The notes under the pieces: generated by a model
Database searches by the model: none
What the model saw: only the letters and a program-made list of their open reading frames with translations
What the model was told of the DNA's origin: nothing
Assembly: GCA_002390155.1 (NCBI GenBank)
Contig: DGOS01000101.1
Span: forward strand, 6,720 to 14,894
Direction of reading: 5' to 3'
DNA: 8,175 bases
Source of the DNA: Hyphomicrobiaceae bacterium UBA4460
GTDB lineage: Bacteria > Pseudomonadota > Alphaproteobacteria > Rhizobiales > Methyloligellaceae
Made by a program: the position numbers and the translations under genes
Shown: one piece after another, positions 1 to 6,395 of the stretch
Layout: each line of letters begins with the position of its first letter
Position numbering within the stretch: position 1 is the stretch's first letter

Positions 1-1997
1 TCGGTGAGCGCGCCGCCTTCTTCGTAACCGACATAGCCGGGAGGCGCGCCGATGAGCCGGGCCACCGCGTGCTTCTCCATATATTCGGACATGTCGACGC
101 GCAGGATCGCGTGCTCGTCATCGAATAGAAACTCGGCGAGCGCGCGGGAGAGTTCCGTCTTGCCGACGCCCGTGGGGCCTAAGAACATGAACGAGCCGAG
201 TGGCCGGTTCGGGTCTTGCAGGCCGGCGCGGCTGCGGCGCACGGCAGTGGACACGGCTTGCACCGCCTCCTTCTGGCCGACCACGCGCTTGGCGATCTCG
301 GTCTCCATCTGAAGCAGCTTCTCGCGCTCGCCTTCGAGCATCTTGTCGACGGGAATGCCGGTCCAGCGCGACACGACAGCTGCGATCATGTCGGGCTCGA
401 CGACTTCTTGGGCGAGGCTCCCGGCCTTGCCCTCTTCCTCTTCGATGTTGGCAAGCTTCGCTTCCAAATCGGGGATCACGCCATAGGCCAGCTCGCCCGC
501 CTTGGTCAGGTCGCCGTCGCGCTGCGCCTTGTCCAGCTCGATGCGCGCATGGTCGAGGTCTTCCTTGATCTTCTGCGCCGCCCCGAGCTTGTCTTTCTCT
601 TCCTGCCAGCGCTGGGAAAGCACATTGGCGCTCTCTTCCAGATTGACGATTTCCTTCTCGAGCTTTTCGAGACGGTCCTTGGAGGCGTTGTCGGTCTCCT
701 TCTTCAGGGCCTCGCGCTCGATCTTTAGCTGCATGAGACGCCGATCGAGCTCGTCGAGCTCCTCGGGTTTGGAGTCCACCTGCATGCGCAGGCGGCTGGC
801 CGCCTCATCCACGAGGTCGATGGCCTTGTCGGGGAGAAAGCGGTCTGTGATGTAGCGGTTCGATAAGGTCGCCGCGGTGACCAGCGCGGCATCACTGATA
901 CGTACGCCGTGATGCAGCTCATACTTTTCCTTCAAGCCGCGCAGAATGGAGATGGTGTCCTCCACCGTGGGCTCCGGCACGAAGACGGGCTGGAAGCGCC
1001 GGGCGAGCGCCGCGTCCTTCTCTACATGTTTGCGGTACTCATCGAGCGTGGTGGCGCCGACGCAATGCAGTTGACCGCGCGCCAATGCCGGTTTCAGCAG
1101 ATTGGAGGCGTCCATGGCGCCGTCGGCTTTGCCGGCGCCGACCAGCGTATGCATCTCGTCGATAAAGAGGACGATCTGTCCTTCCGACGCTTCGATCTCG
1201 GACAGCACGGCCTTGAGGCGCTCCTCAAACTCGCCGCGATATTTGGCGCCAGCGATCAGCGCGCCCATGTCGAGCGACAGCACCTTCTTGTCCTTCAGGC
1301 TGTCCGGCACGTCGCCTTTGACGATGCGCTGCGCCAGGCCTTCGACGATGGCGGTCTTGCCAACGCCGGGTTCGCCAATCAGCACGGGGTTGTTCTTCGT
1401 GCGCCGCGACAGCACTTGGATGGTGCGGCGGATCTCCTCGTCGCGGCCGATCACCGGGTCCATCTCACCCTTTTCGGCGGCCTCGGTGAAATCTCGCGTG
1501 TATTTCTTGAGCGCGTCGTATTGCTGCTCGGCGCCGGCGCTGTCGGCGGTGCGCCCCTTGCGCAGATCGTTGATGGTCTCGTTCAGGCTTTGCGGCGTGA
1601 CCCCGGCATCTTTGAGAATATCGGCGGTGTCGCCTTCCTTGGTCATGGCGAGCGCCTGGAGCGCACGTTCCACGGTGATGAAACTGTCGCCCGCCTTGGT
1701 GGCAATCTTCTCGGCCTGGTCGAGCACGCGCGCCAAGCCCGGCGTCATCTGCGGCTGGGTGGCGCCGGAGCCGGACACTTTGGGCAGCTTGGCGAGCGCG
1801 GCATCGGTGCGGGCCAGCGCCGTCTTGGGATCGCCGCCTGCGCGAGCGATCAGGCCGGCGGCCATACCTTCTTCGTCGTCGAGCAGCGCCTTGAGCAAAT
1901 GCTCAGGCGTGATCTGCGGATTGCCATCGCGTAGTGCAATGGTCTGCGCAGCCTGCAAAAATCCCTTCAGACGGTCGGAAAGCTTTTCAAAATCCAT
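1..1997 (-). CDS. clpB: ATP-dependent chaperone ClpB, 3' end missing (runs off left edge)
   Basis: ClpB is a cytoplasmic hexameric AAA+ disaggregase that works with DnaK/DnaJ/GrpE to pull polypeptides out of aggregates. The window gives 665 complete codons of the roughly 860-880 usual in the family. Visible in order: the Clp N-domain (about 1-145); NBD1 with Walker A GEPGVGKT (208-215), pore-loop Tyr253 in GAKYRGEFE, Walker B VLFIDE (276-281) and arginine pair R333/R334; the coiled-coil middle domain (about 405-525), which separates ClpB from ClpA and ClpC; and NBD2 with Walker A GPTGVGKT (607-614) and pore loop GYVG (654-657). The second Walker B and the C-terminal oligomerisation part lie outside. 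The ATG at 1997 follows GAGGG with a 6-nt spacer and gives the expected [10 protein letters not shown] start. One small oddity is Ala in EKHAVARL, where Ser is more usual (EKHSVxRL). I see no internal start matching the shorter E. coli ClpB form. Identification is secure. Confidence 0.98.
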   Translation of the reverse strand, partial: MDFEKLSDRLKGFLQAAQTIALRDGNPQITPEHLLKALLDDEEGMAAGLIARAGGDPKTALARTDAALAKLPKVSGSGATQPQMTPGLARVLDQAEKIATKAGDSFITVERALQALAMTKEGDTADILKDAGVTPQSLNETINDLRKGRTADSAGAEQQYDALKKYTRDFTEAAEKGEMDPVIGRDEEIRRTIQVLSRRTKNNPVLIGEPGVGKTAIVEGLAQRIVKGDVPDSLKDKKVLSLDMGALIAGAKYRGEFEERLKAVLSEIEASEGQIVLFIDEMHTLVGAGKADGAMDASNLLKPALARGQLHCVGATTLDEYRKHVEKDAALARRFQPVFVPEPTVEDTISILRGLKEKYELHHGVRISDAALVTAATLSNRYITDRFLPDKAIDLVDEAASRLRMQVDSKPEELDELDRRLMQLKIEREALKKETDNASKDRLEKLEKEIVNLEESANVLSQRWQEEKDKLGAAQKIKEDLDHARIELDKAQRDGDLTKAGELAYGVIPDLEAKLANIEEEEGKAGSLAQEVVEPDMIAAVVSRWTGIPVDKMLEGEREKLLQMETEIAKRVVGQKEAVQAVSTAVRRSRAGLQDPNRPLGSFMFLGPTGVGKTELSRALAEFLFDDEHAILRVDMSEYMEKHAVARLIGAPPGYVGYEEGGALT

Positions 1998-2101
1998 GAT
2001 CGTCCCTCTTCGGAGCGGCGAGGTGTGAGGGTGTGCCTGGAACTATGGGTCGGTGGCGGGAACCGTTGGTCGAGCGTCATACCAGCGGCATGTTAACGGA
2101 C

Positions 2102-2129
2102 ATATAGCGCGCCAGCGTCCGCAAAAAAG
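2102..2129 (-). promoter_or_regulatory. Candidate heat-shock (RpoH-type) promoter for clpB
   Basis: On the minus strand CTTTTTT (2129-2123) is followed after 14 nt by GCTATAT (2108-2102). The alphaproteobacterial RpoH consensus is about CTTG in the -35 element and CYTATNT in the -10 element. The -10 matches 6 of 7 positions, but the -35 keeps only CTT and lacks the G. Transcription would begin near 2095, leaving an untranslated leader of roughly 100 nt before the clpB ATG. clpB is a classical heat-shock gene in proteobacteria, which makes such a promoter expected, but this match is by eye and moderate. The T-run also forms the tail of a possible terminator, so the two readings compete. Confidence 0.33.
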
Positions 2130-2159
2130 GGGAGCGCGCCTTGAGGCAGCACAAAGCGC
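2123..2159 (-). terminator. Candidate terminator after the DUF4167 gene
   Basis: On the minus strand GCGCTTTG (2159-2152) can pair with CAAGGCGC (2143-2136) across an 8-nt loop, giving an 8-bp stem with one G-U pair. Six T residues (2128-2123) follow. The T-run is 7 nt from the stem base instead of directly adjacent, so this is a weak intrinsic terminator at best. It sits about 70 nt past the DUF4167 stop codon, a sensible place to end that transcript before clpB. Confidence 0.3.
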
Positions 2160-2228
2160 AAGCGGCCCGGCGGCTCGGCTGCATCACCGTCCAAACGTTC
2201 GTCTGAAGAAATCTTGGGAAAGAGGAGC

Positions 2229-2759
2229 TTAGCTCACCGGGTCTGGCGCACTCTTGTCTTCGCCGCCAGCCTCGGTCTCGACTGGCTCCGCACCATTGGC
2301 ATCCTGGACGCCCTCGGCGCCGTTGCCCCCGCGGCCACGGCCACGGCCACGTTCTTCCGAACGGGCTGGGCTGGCAGCGTCCGTGGCTTGGGCCGTCTCG
2401 GGCTGCGGCGGCTGTTGCTGCTGTTGCTGCTGCTCGGCGCCTCCCCCTTCGGACGTCTCCGGGTTGGCGCGCTGCCGACCGCCGCCATTGGGCTGGTCCC
2501 CGGTCTGAGGGGTCATCTGCGACTGAGCCGCCATGATGATGCGGTTATAGTGCTCCGCGTGCTGGAGGTAGCTCTCGGCGGTGACCATGTCGCCGGACGC
2601 GAGCGCATCGCGCGCAAGTGACATGTATTTCTCGGCGATGTGTGACGCGGTCCCGCGGATTTTCACATCGGGTCCGTTCGACTCGTAGTTCCGTGACAGT
2701 GGGTTCTGGGGCTTGCGGCCACGGCCGCGGCCCCTGCGATTCTGCTGTCCTTGCCTCAT
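2229..2759 (-). CDS. DUF4167 domain protein with RG-rich ends and a poly-Gln tract
   Basis: This is a 176-residue protein of unknown function belonging to the DUF4167 family, known to me mainly from Rhizobiales. The conserved part is residues 1-80: a basic start with RRGRGRGRK (8-16), the signature NPLSRNYESNGPDVKIRGTA (19-38), then a helical segment with AEKYMSLARDALASGD and ESYLQHAEHYNRII. Residues 81-176 are low complexity: Gly/Asn-rich, seven glutamines (110-116), a second RGRGRGG motif (139-145) and an acidic end. No signal peptide or membrane segment is visible, so it is probably cytoplasmic. Arg-Gly repeats often bind RNA, so an RNA-linked role is possible, but this is inference. The ATG at 2759 follows AGGTGA with a 9-nt spacer, a good ribosome binding site. 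It lies between prmC, 409 bp upstream, and clpB, 231 bp downstream. The family call is firm; the function is unknown. Confidence 0.93.
   Translation of the reverse strand: MRQGQQNRRGRGRGRKPQNPLSRNYESNGPDVKIRGTASHIAEKYMSLARDALASGDMVTAESYLQHAEHYNRIIMAAQSQMTPQTGDQPNGGGRQRANPETSEGGGAEQQQQQQQPPQPETAQATDAASPARSEERGRGRGRGGNGAEGVQDANGAEPVETEAGGEDKSAPDPVS
2412..2432 (-). repeat. CAG/CAA repeat encoding seven glutamines
   Basis: Seven consecutive Gln codons (CAG CAG CAA CAG CAG CAA CAG) lie in the disordered half of the DUF4167 protein. The CAA interruptions argue against recent slippage of a pure triplet repeat, but the tract may still vary in length between strains. Confidence 0.85.
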
Positions 2760-3168
2760 AAGCCTATTTCACCTGATTGGCGGCTCTAGCCGCGTCCTTC
2801 CCTACTAGCTCCCAAGACTGCCGCCAAAGCTCCCGGCAAGCGCCTGGAACGCCAATTCGGCCACAGTCGATACAACGGTTCTTTATTGCTGCCTTGTCTT
2901 GGGCTGGCTCACAGCGCTAGGCGTCTTGCACCTCTTGGCCAGCGCCAGCCAACCGAATCTGATGGGCGATTGAGCGACTCTTGAACAACCCGAGAGGCGA
3001 AGGCCTGTCAATCGAGGTTCACGAGTTATCCGCTACAGTTGCCATGAACCGGCCGCGCTAAAATATCCGCTCACGCAGGCCGCACATTCATTTCGCTGGT
3101 TCGAAACTAGCCCGAACATCTGGGTTTTCCAAGCTTATTTTTGGGCATTCCGGCCCTTCGGAGACCCC
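2760..3168. other. 409-bp intergenic gap between prmC and the DUF4167 gene
   Basis: I find no convincing gene here. Both strands carry only very short start-to-stop frames, the longest ATG frame I found being about eight codons. A small hairpin is possible at 2935-2952 (TTGGCC / AGCCAA, 6-nt loop, one G-U pair). On the minus strand an exact TTGACA (3011-3006) could be a -35 element for the DUF4167 gene, but the hexamer 17 nt further on, TTGTTC, is a poor -10. A T-arm-like hairpin at 3095-3111 is not part of a recognisable tRNA. The gap probably holds the end of the ptsP-side transcript and the promoter of the DUF4167 gene. No clear intrinsic terminator follows prmC. Confidence 0.6.
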
Positions 3169-4038
3169 TCAAAACGGGCTCCTGGCAAGGACGCAGCGGG
3201 GGCGCCCGGCCAGATCGGACAATATGCCCTCCCTATCAATACCAAGCCCCGAGTGATGGAAAATCCGACTAACCGGCTCGGCTTGCCCGGCCCCGATTTC
3301 CACCAGCAGGTGCCCGCCAGGGCTCAGGAAATCCCCGACTCTGGCCGCTATGGTCCGGTAGGCATCGAGGCCGTCCGCGCCGCCGTCGAGCGCCGCCATA
3401 GGGTCGTGGACCGCCACCTCGCGGGCCAGCCCTCCAATCTCGCCTCGCGCGATATAAGGCGGGTTGGACACGATGAGATCGAAGCCGCCCTTGAGCCCGT
3501 CGAGCCAGCTAGTGCCCAGGAACCGCGCGCGGAGTTCAAGCCCAAGACAGCTTGCGTTCCGGGCGGCAACCTCAAGCGCGCCCGGCGCGATATCCGTGCC
3601 GAGGCCTTGAGCCTCCGGCAACTCGGCCAGCAGCGTCAGCAAGATGCATCCCGAGCCGGTCCCGAGATCGAGCACGCTGAGCGGGCTCCCGGTCCGGCCC
3701 TCGCGCGCCACGAGATCGAGCGCCGCGGTGATAAGCGTCTCGGTATCAGGGCGCGGATCGAGCGTGTGCGTATCGATCAAAAAGTCGCGGCCGTAGAATT
3801 CGCGTTTGCCTTTTATCCGCGACACGGGCTCGCCGCCAAGACGCCGGGCGAGATATCCGGACAGCCGCTCCGCGGCATGCGGCGGAAGGTCCTCGCGCCC
3901 GCGCGCCACCAGCGCCTCATGGGTCACGCCCACAGCTTCGCAAAGAAGAAGCCGCGCATCGAGCGCAGGGCTGTCGATACCCGCCGCGCGCAATGTACGG
4001 GCCGTTTCGTTACGGACCGCATCGATCGATACCATCAC
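3169..4038 (-). CDS. prmC: Release factor glutamine N5-methyltransferase PrmC (HemK)
   Basis: PrmC uses S-adenosylmethionine to methylate the glutamine of the GGQ motif in release factors RF1 and RF2, which improves peptide release on the ribosome. The 289 residues match the family length. An N-terminal helical substrate-binding domain (about 1-85) leads into DPRPDTE (94-100), the SAM-binding loop LDLGTGSG (123-130), TDI (148-150) and the catalytic NPPY (192-195), which holds the target glutamine. The start is either GTG at 4038, overlapping the prfA stop by 4 nt, or ATG at 4035, overlapping by 1 nt. A GGAG inside the end of prfA lies 8 nt before the GTG and 11 nt before the ATG, so I slightly favour the GTG. 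Either way translation is probably coupled to prfA, whose product is its substrate. The ATG reading would shorten the protein by one residue. Identification is secure. Confidence 0.97.
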   Translation of the reverse strand: MMVSIDAVRNETARTLRAAGIDSPALDARLLLCEAVGVTHEALVARGREDLPPHAAERLSGYLARRLGGEPVSRIKGKREFYGRDFLIDTHTLDPRPDTETLITAALDLVAREGRTGSPLSVLDLGTGSGCILLTLLAELPEAQGLGTDIAPGALEVAARNASCLGLELRARFLGTSWLDGLKGGFDLIVSNPPYIARGEIGGLAREVAVHDPMAALDGGADGLDAYRTIAARVGDFLSPGGHLLVEIGAGQAEPVSRIFHHSGLGIDREGILSDLAGRPRCVLARSPF

Positions 4039-5123
4039 GACTCTTGCTCCATGGCAGCGAGCTGGCTGGTCTGATCCTCGGTGATCAGCGCATCGACGAC
4101 TTCGTCGAGCGCAGGCTCGCCTTGCAGCACCAACTGGAGCTGATGCGTGGTCAGCCCGATGCGGTGGTCGGTCACCCGGCCTTGCGGGAAGTTATAGGTG
4201 CGGATGCGCTGAGATCGGTCGCCGGAGCCGATCTGACTGCGCCGGTCCTGCGCCCGCTCCGCGTCAAGCTTCTCGCGCTCGGCATCGTAGAGGCGCGCAC
4301 GCAGAACCTTCATCGCCTTGGCTTTGTTCTTGTGTTGAGACTTCTCGTCCTGCTGGGTGACAATGAGACCGGTGGGAAGGTGCGTGATCCTGACCGCGCT
4401 GTCCGTCGTGTTGACCGACTGCCCGCCGGGGCCACTCGCCCGGAACACATCGATGCGCAAATCCTTCTCGTCGATCTGCACGTCGACGTCCTCGGCTTCG
4501 GGCAACACGGCCACGGTCGCAGCTGACGTATGAATGCGCCCTTGCGCCTCCGTTTCCGGCACGCGTTGCACCCGATGCACACCGGATTCGTACTTCATCC
4601 GCGCGAACACGCCCTTGCCAGTGATATTGGCGATGATCTCTTTATAGCCACCCGTCGCCGACTCGCTCGCCGACATGATGTTGACCTTCCATCCATGCCG
4701 GTCCGCATAGCGCTGATACATGCGGAACAGATCGCCGGCGAATAGTGCCGCTTCGTCGCCGCCGGTTCCGGCACGCACTTCCAGGATCGCGCTCTTGTCG
4801 TCGGCGGCGTCCTTGGGCAGGAGCTGCACCTTAAGTTCATGCTCGAGCGTCTCGATCTTCTCGGCGAGCCCGCCGATTTCGTCCTCGGCAAGCGCCGTCA
4901 TGTCCGGGTCCGAAGAGCGGTCGTCGAGAATCTCCTGCAACCCCGCCCGCTCAGCTAACGCCGCACGCAACGCGTTGATCGTGGCGACGATGGGATCAAG
5001 CTCGGCGAATTCGCGGGACAGCTGGACATAGCTCTCCTGGTCGGCGCCGGAGGCAAGACTGCCTTGCACGGCCTCCCAACGGGCGACGAGCTTGTCGAGC
5101 TTCTCGGCAGGAATCGTGGTCAT
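4035..5123 (-). CDS. prfA: Peptide chain release factor 1 (RF1)
   Basis: RF1 recognises UAA and UAG in the ribosomal A site and triggers hydrolysis of peptidyl-tRNA. The 362 residues are normal for the family. An N-terminal helical domain (about 1-105) is followed by [14 protein letters not shown] (119-132), the stop-codon-reading tripeptide PET (189-191) in [14 protein letters not shown], which marks RF1 instead of RF2, and the catalytic GGQ (233-235) in [16 protein letters not shown]. The C-terminal [10 protein letters not shown] region is also present. Gln235 is the expected PrmC methylation site. The ATG at 5123 gives a usual N-terminus, but the 18 nt before it (reading ...TTTCTGCTCC) contain no Shine-Dalgarno match, so initiation may depend on ribosomes finishing the gene upstream. 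It ends in TGA, a codon read by RF2, and overlaps prmC. It is in the same reading frame as the upstream HTH gene, separated by one TAG and six sense codons. Confidence 0.98.
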   Translation of the reverse strand: MTTIPAEKLDKLVARWEAVQGSLASGADQESYVQLSREFAELDPIVATINALRAALAERAGLQEILDDRSSDPDMTALAEDEIGGLAEKIETLEHELKVQLLPKDAADDKSAILEVRAGTGGDEAALFAGDLFRMYQRYADRHGWKVNIMSASESATGGYKEIIANITGKGVFARMKYESGVHRVQRVPETEAQGRIHTSAATVAVLPEAEDVDVQIDEKDLRIDVFRASGPGGQSVNTTDSAVRITHLPTGLIVTQQDEKSQHKNKAKAMKVLRARLYDAEREKLDAERAQDRRSQIGSGDRSQRIRTYNFPQGRVTDHRIGLTTHQLQLVLQGEPALDEVVDALITEDQTSQLAAMEQES

Positions 5124-5141
5124 GGAGCAGAAATGAGACGT

Positions 5142-6191
5142 CTAGAACTTGCTCGGAAGGCGATCGGCCTTACGGCTGCGCGGATCGTCCGGGTCGAGCA
5201 CGGGATCGGAGGCAAAGGACCCTGAAGACGACGAGGAGTCGGAAGAATCCCCGAGGAACATCCATAGACCAATGAGGACCAACGCGGCAACCAGAGCAAC
5301 AATGCCCCATTTGAGGAGCGCCGGCCTCTTTTTCTTGGGCTCCAGTTCGTCGTCGGCACCAAAAGCGGCCGGGTCGCCCATCTCTGCGCCACCCATAGCT
5401 GGATCGACCATGGCTGGATCCATCATGGCTGCATCGCCGCCCATCGCCGCGTCACCCCTCCCAGCGTCACCCATGGCCGCGTCGCCACCCATGGCGGCGT
5501 CACCGAAACTCGCATCCTCGCCCTGAAGCGGCAGCGCACCCTCCGGCGGATAGGCCTGGGGCGGCTGCTGGTAGGCGGCGGGATTGGGCATTTGTGGCTG
5601 CGGTGCAGCTTGCGGGCCGTTCGGCCAGGCCGGGGCCGCCGGGGTTTGTTGCGGTGGCTGCCCAGGGGCGCCAGGCATGCCCGCATGCGGGGCTTGCGGC
5701 GCGCCACCCGGCCAATTCGGCGCCAACGGAGCTTGGGGATGCGGGGCTTGCGGCTGAGGCTGGGCCGGGCCGTTCTGCCAGCCCGGTTGGCCCGGCGCCG
5801 CTTGCGGCATCCCTTGTGGTTGAGGCTGTGGCTGGCGCTGCGGCTGAGCCGCTCCACCAAGAGCCGCATCGCCGCCCGCTTGTGGCGGCATGACGGGAAC
5901 GTCTGGCACGGGCTTCGGTCCCAACTCCACGACGCCGGCTTCGATCTGAGCGTAAATGCGCTTTAACAGCGGCCGCGTGTCGAGGTTGAGAAGCGAGCCA
6001 TAGGCGTTGACCACGCGGGCCGTCTCCGGCCAGGGCGGCAAGGCATAAATCGCGCCCTGCTCAAGCGCCTGAACCACCTCGACGGGGGTGGCGATCCGTG
6101 CAGCGAGGTCTGCTTCGGTCAGGTTGCTGGCAACCCTGAGATCCCGAAACAGATCGGCCACTTCCGCATCATAGCCGGCTGGCATACTCAT
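5142..6191 (-). CDS. Membrane-anchored helix-turn-helix protein with long Pro/Gln-rich linker (RodZ-like layout)
   Basis: This is a 349-residue protein I cannot name. Residues 8-82 resemble the helix-turn-helix domain of RodZ-type proteins: FRDLRVASNLTEADLAARI, then VVQALEQGAIYALPPWPE and RVVNAYGSLLNLD. Residues 90-225 are a disordered linker dominated by Pro, Gln, Ala and Gly. Residues 230-276 repeat GDAAM-like units. KKKR (286-289) precedes one hydrophobic segment (292-314), so the N-terminus should be cytoplasmic and the 35-residue tail outside. The tail has a Ser/Asp stretch and ends DPDDPRSRKADRLPSKF. RodZ links MreB to the cell wall and has a folded outer domain, which is absent here, so this is probably not a true RodZ. 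The HTH may bind DNA or serve protein contacts; the sequence does not say. The start is ATG at 6191, with GGGA nearby as a weak ribosome site; a second ATG lies at 6185. It sits 204 bp after ptsP and 18 nt before prfA, so it is probably co-transcribed with prfA and prmC. It ends in TAG. Confidence 0.85.
   Translation of the reverse strand: MSMPAGYDAEVADLFRDLRVASNLTEADLAARIATPVEVVQALEQGAIYALPPWPETARVVNAYGSLLNLDTRPLLKRIYAQIEAGVVELGPKPVPDVPVMPPQAGGDAALGGAAQPQRQPQPQPQGMPQAAPGQPGWQNGPAQPQPQAPHPQAPLAPNWPGGAPQAPHAGMPGAPGQPPQQTPAAPAWPNGPQAAPQPQMPNPAAYQQPPQAYPPEGALPLQGEDASFGDAAMGGDAAMGDAGRGDAAMGGDAAMMDPAMVDPAMGGAEMGDPAAFGADDELEPKKKRPALLKWGIVALVAALVLIGLWMFLGDSSDSSSSSGSFASDPVLDPDDPRSRKADRLPSKF
5364..5504 (-). 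repeat. Degenerate Met/Asp/Ala repeat within the HTH membrane protein
   Basis: Residues 230-276 of the HTH protein carry units such as GDAAM, GGDAAM, MDPAM, VDPAM and GGAEM. Met recurs at 234, 240, 250, 256, 261, 266 and 271, a spacing of five to ten residues. The DNA shows matching imperfect 15- to 18-bp repeats, so expansion by slippage or unequal recombination is likely. Such a Met-rich, acidic tract just before the basic KKKR and the membrane segment is unusual. Confidence 0.75.
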
Positions 6192-6257
6192 AAATCCCGT
6201 GAATACGAAGACGCTGCCGCCCCATAATCGGCGACGCGTTTACTGGCACCCGCTACA

Positions 6258-6278
6258 GCCGAGCAACTAGAGCTCGGC
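6258..6278. other. Perfect 7-bp hairpin upstream of the HTH gene
   Basis: GCCGAGC (6258-6264) and GCTCGGC (6272-6278) are exact inverted repeats around a 7-nt loop. The structure lies about 67 nt upstream of the HTH start codon. It has no T-run on either side, so it is not an intrinsic terminator; it could be an operator or part of a structured mRNA leader. Confidence 0.5.
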
Positions 6279-6300
6279 CGACCCCCCTCTTGCGATCCTT

Positions 6301-6315
6301 GGCTTAACACAAGCC
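6301..6315. other. Small hairpin in the ptsP-HTH spacer
   Basis: GGCTT (6301-6305) and AAGCC (6311-6315) pair perfectly around a 5-nt loop, and flanking TT/AA can lengthen the stem if one base is bulged. It is too short to interpret alone, but it is the middle of three inverted repeats in this 204-bp spacer. Confidence 0.35.
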
Positions 6316-6361
6316 CAATGGCCGTGTGTTTGCAAGTCTTGGCAAGATTAGCATATCGGCG

Positions 6362-6382
6362 GACCGGTGCCGACCACCGGCC
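6362..6382 (-). terminator. Strong hairpin just after ptsP, without a T-run
   Basis: On the minus strand GGCCGGTG (6382-6375) pairs with CACCGGTC (6369-6362) around the 5-nt loop GTCGG, giving an 8-bp GC-rich stem with one G-U pair. It begins 13 nt after the ptsP stop codon. The sequence past the stem is not T-rich, so it is not a standard intrinsic terminator. It could protect the ptsP mRNA 3' end or be associated with factor-dependent termination. Confidence 0.4.
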
Positions 6383-6395
6383 GAAGCAGAAAAAC

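Noticed and set aside
909..1934. Long plus-strand open frame of 341 codons opposite clpB.
   Set aside because: It is the antisense of a clear clpB gene; GC-rich codon bias produces such shadows. No family motif is visible in its translation.
2812..2973. Plus-strand open frame of about 50 codons with a hydrophobic stretch (LVLGWLTALGVLHLL).
   Set aside because: There is no ATG or GTG near its beginning and no ribosome site; it looks like a chance frame in the gap.
2986..3011. TTGACA on the minus strand as a sigma-70 promoter for the DUF4167 gene.
   Set aside because: The -35 is exact, but the hexamer at the right distance (TTGTTC) is a poor -10, so it is mentioned only in the gap description.
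3095..3111. tRNA T-arm look-alike: GCTGG, loop TTCGAAA, CTAGC.
   Set aside because: The following CCGAACA would need an upstream TGTTCGG acceptor strand, which is absent, and I can find no anticodon arm; the last loop base is also not a pyrimidine.
3253..4074. Plus-strand open frame of 273 codons opposite prmC.
   Set aside because: It is antisense to a complete prmC with all its motifs and has no recognisable domain.
5142..6191. Calling the HTH membrane protein RodZ.
   Set aside because: The HTH and single membrane segment fit, but the folded outer domain typical of RodZ is missing and the linker is far longer; a neutral name is safer.
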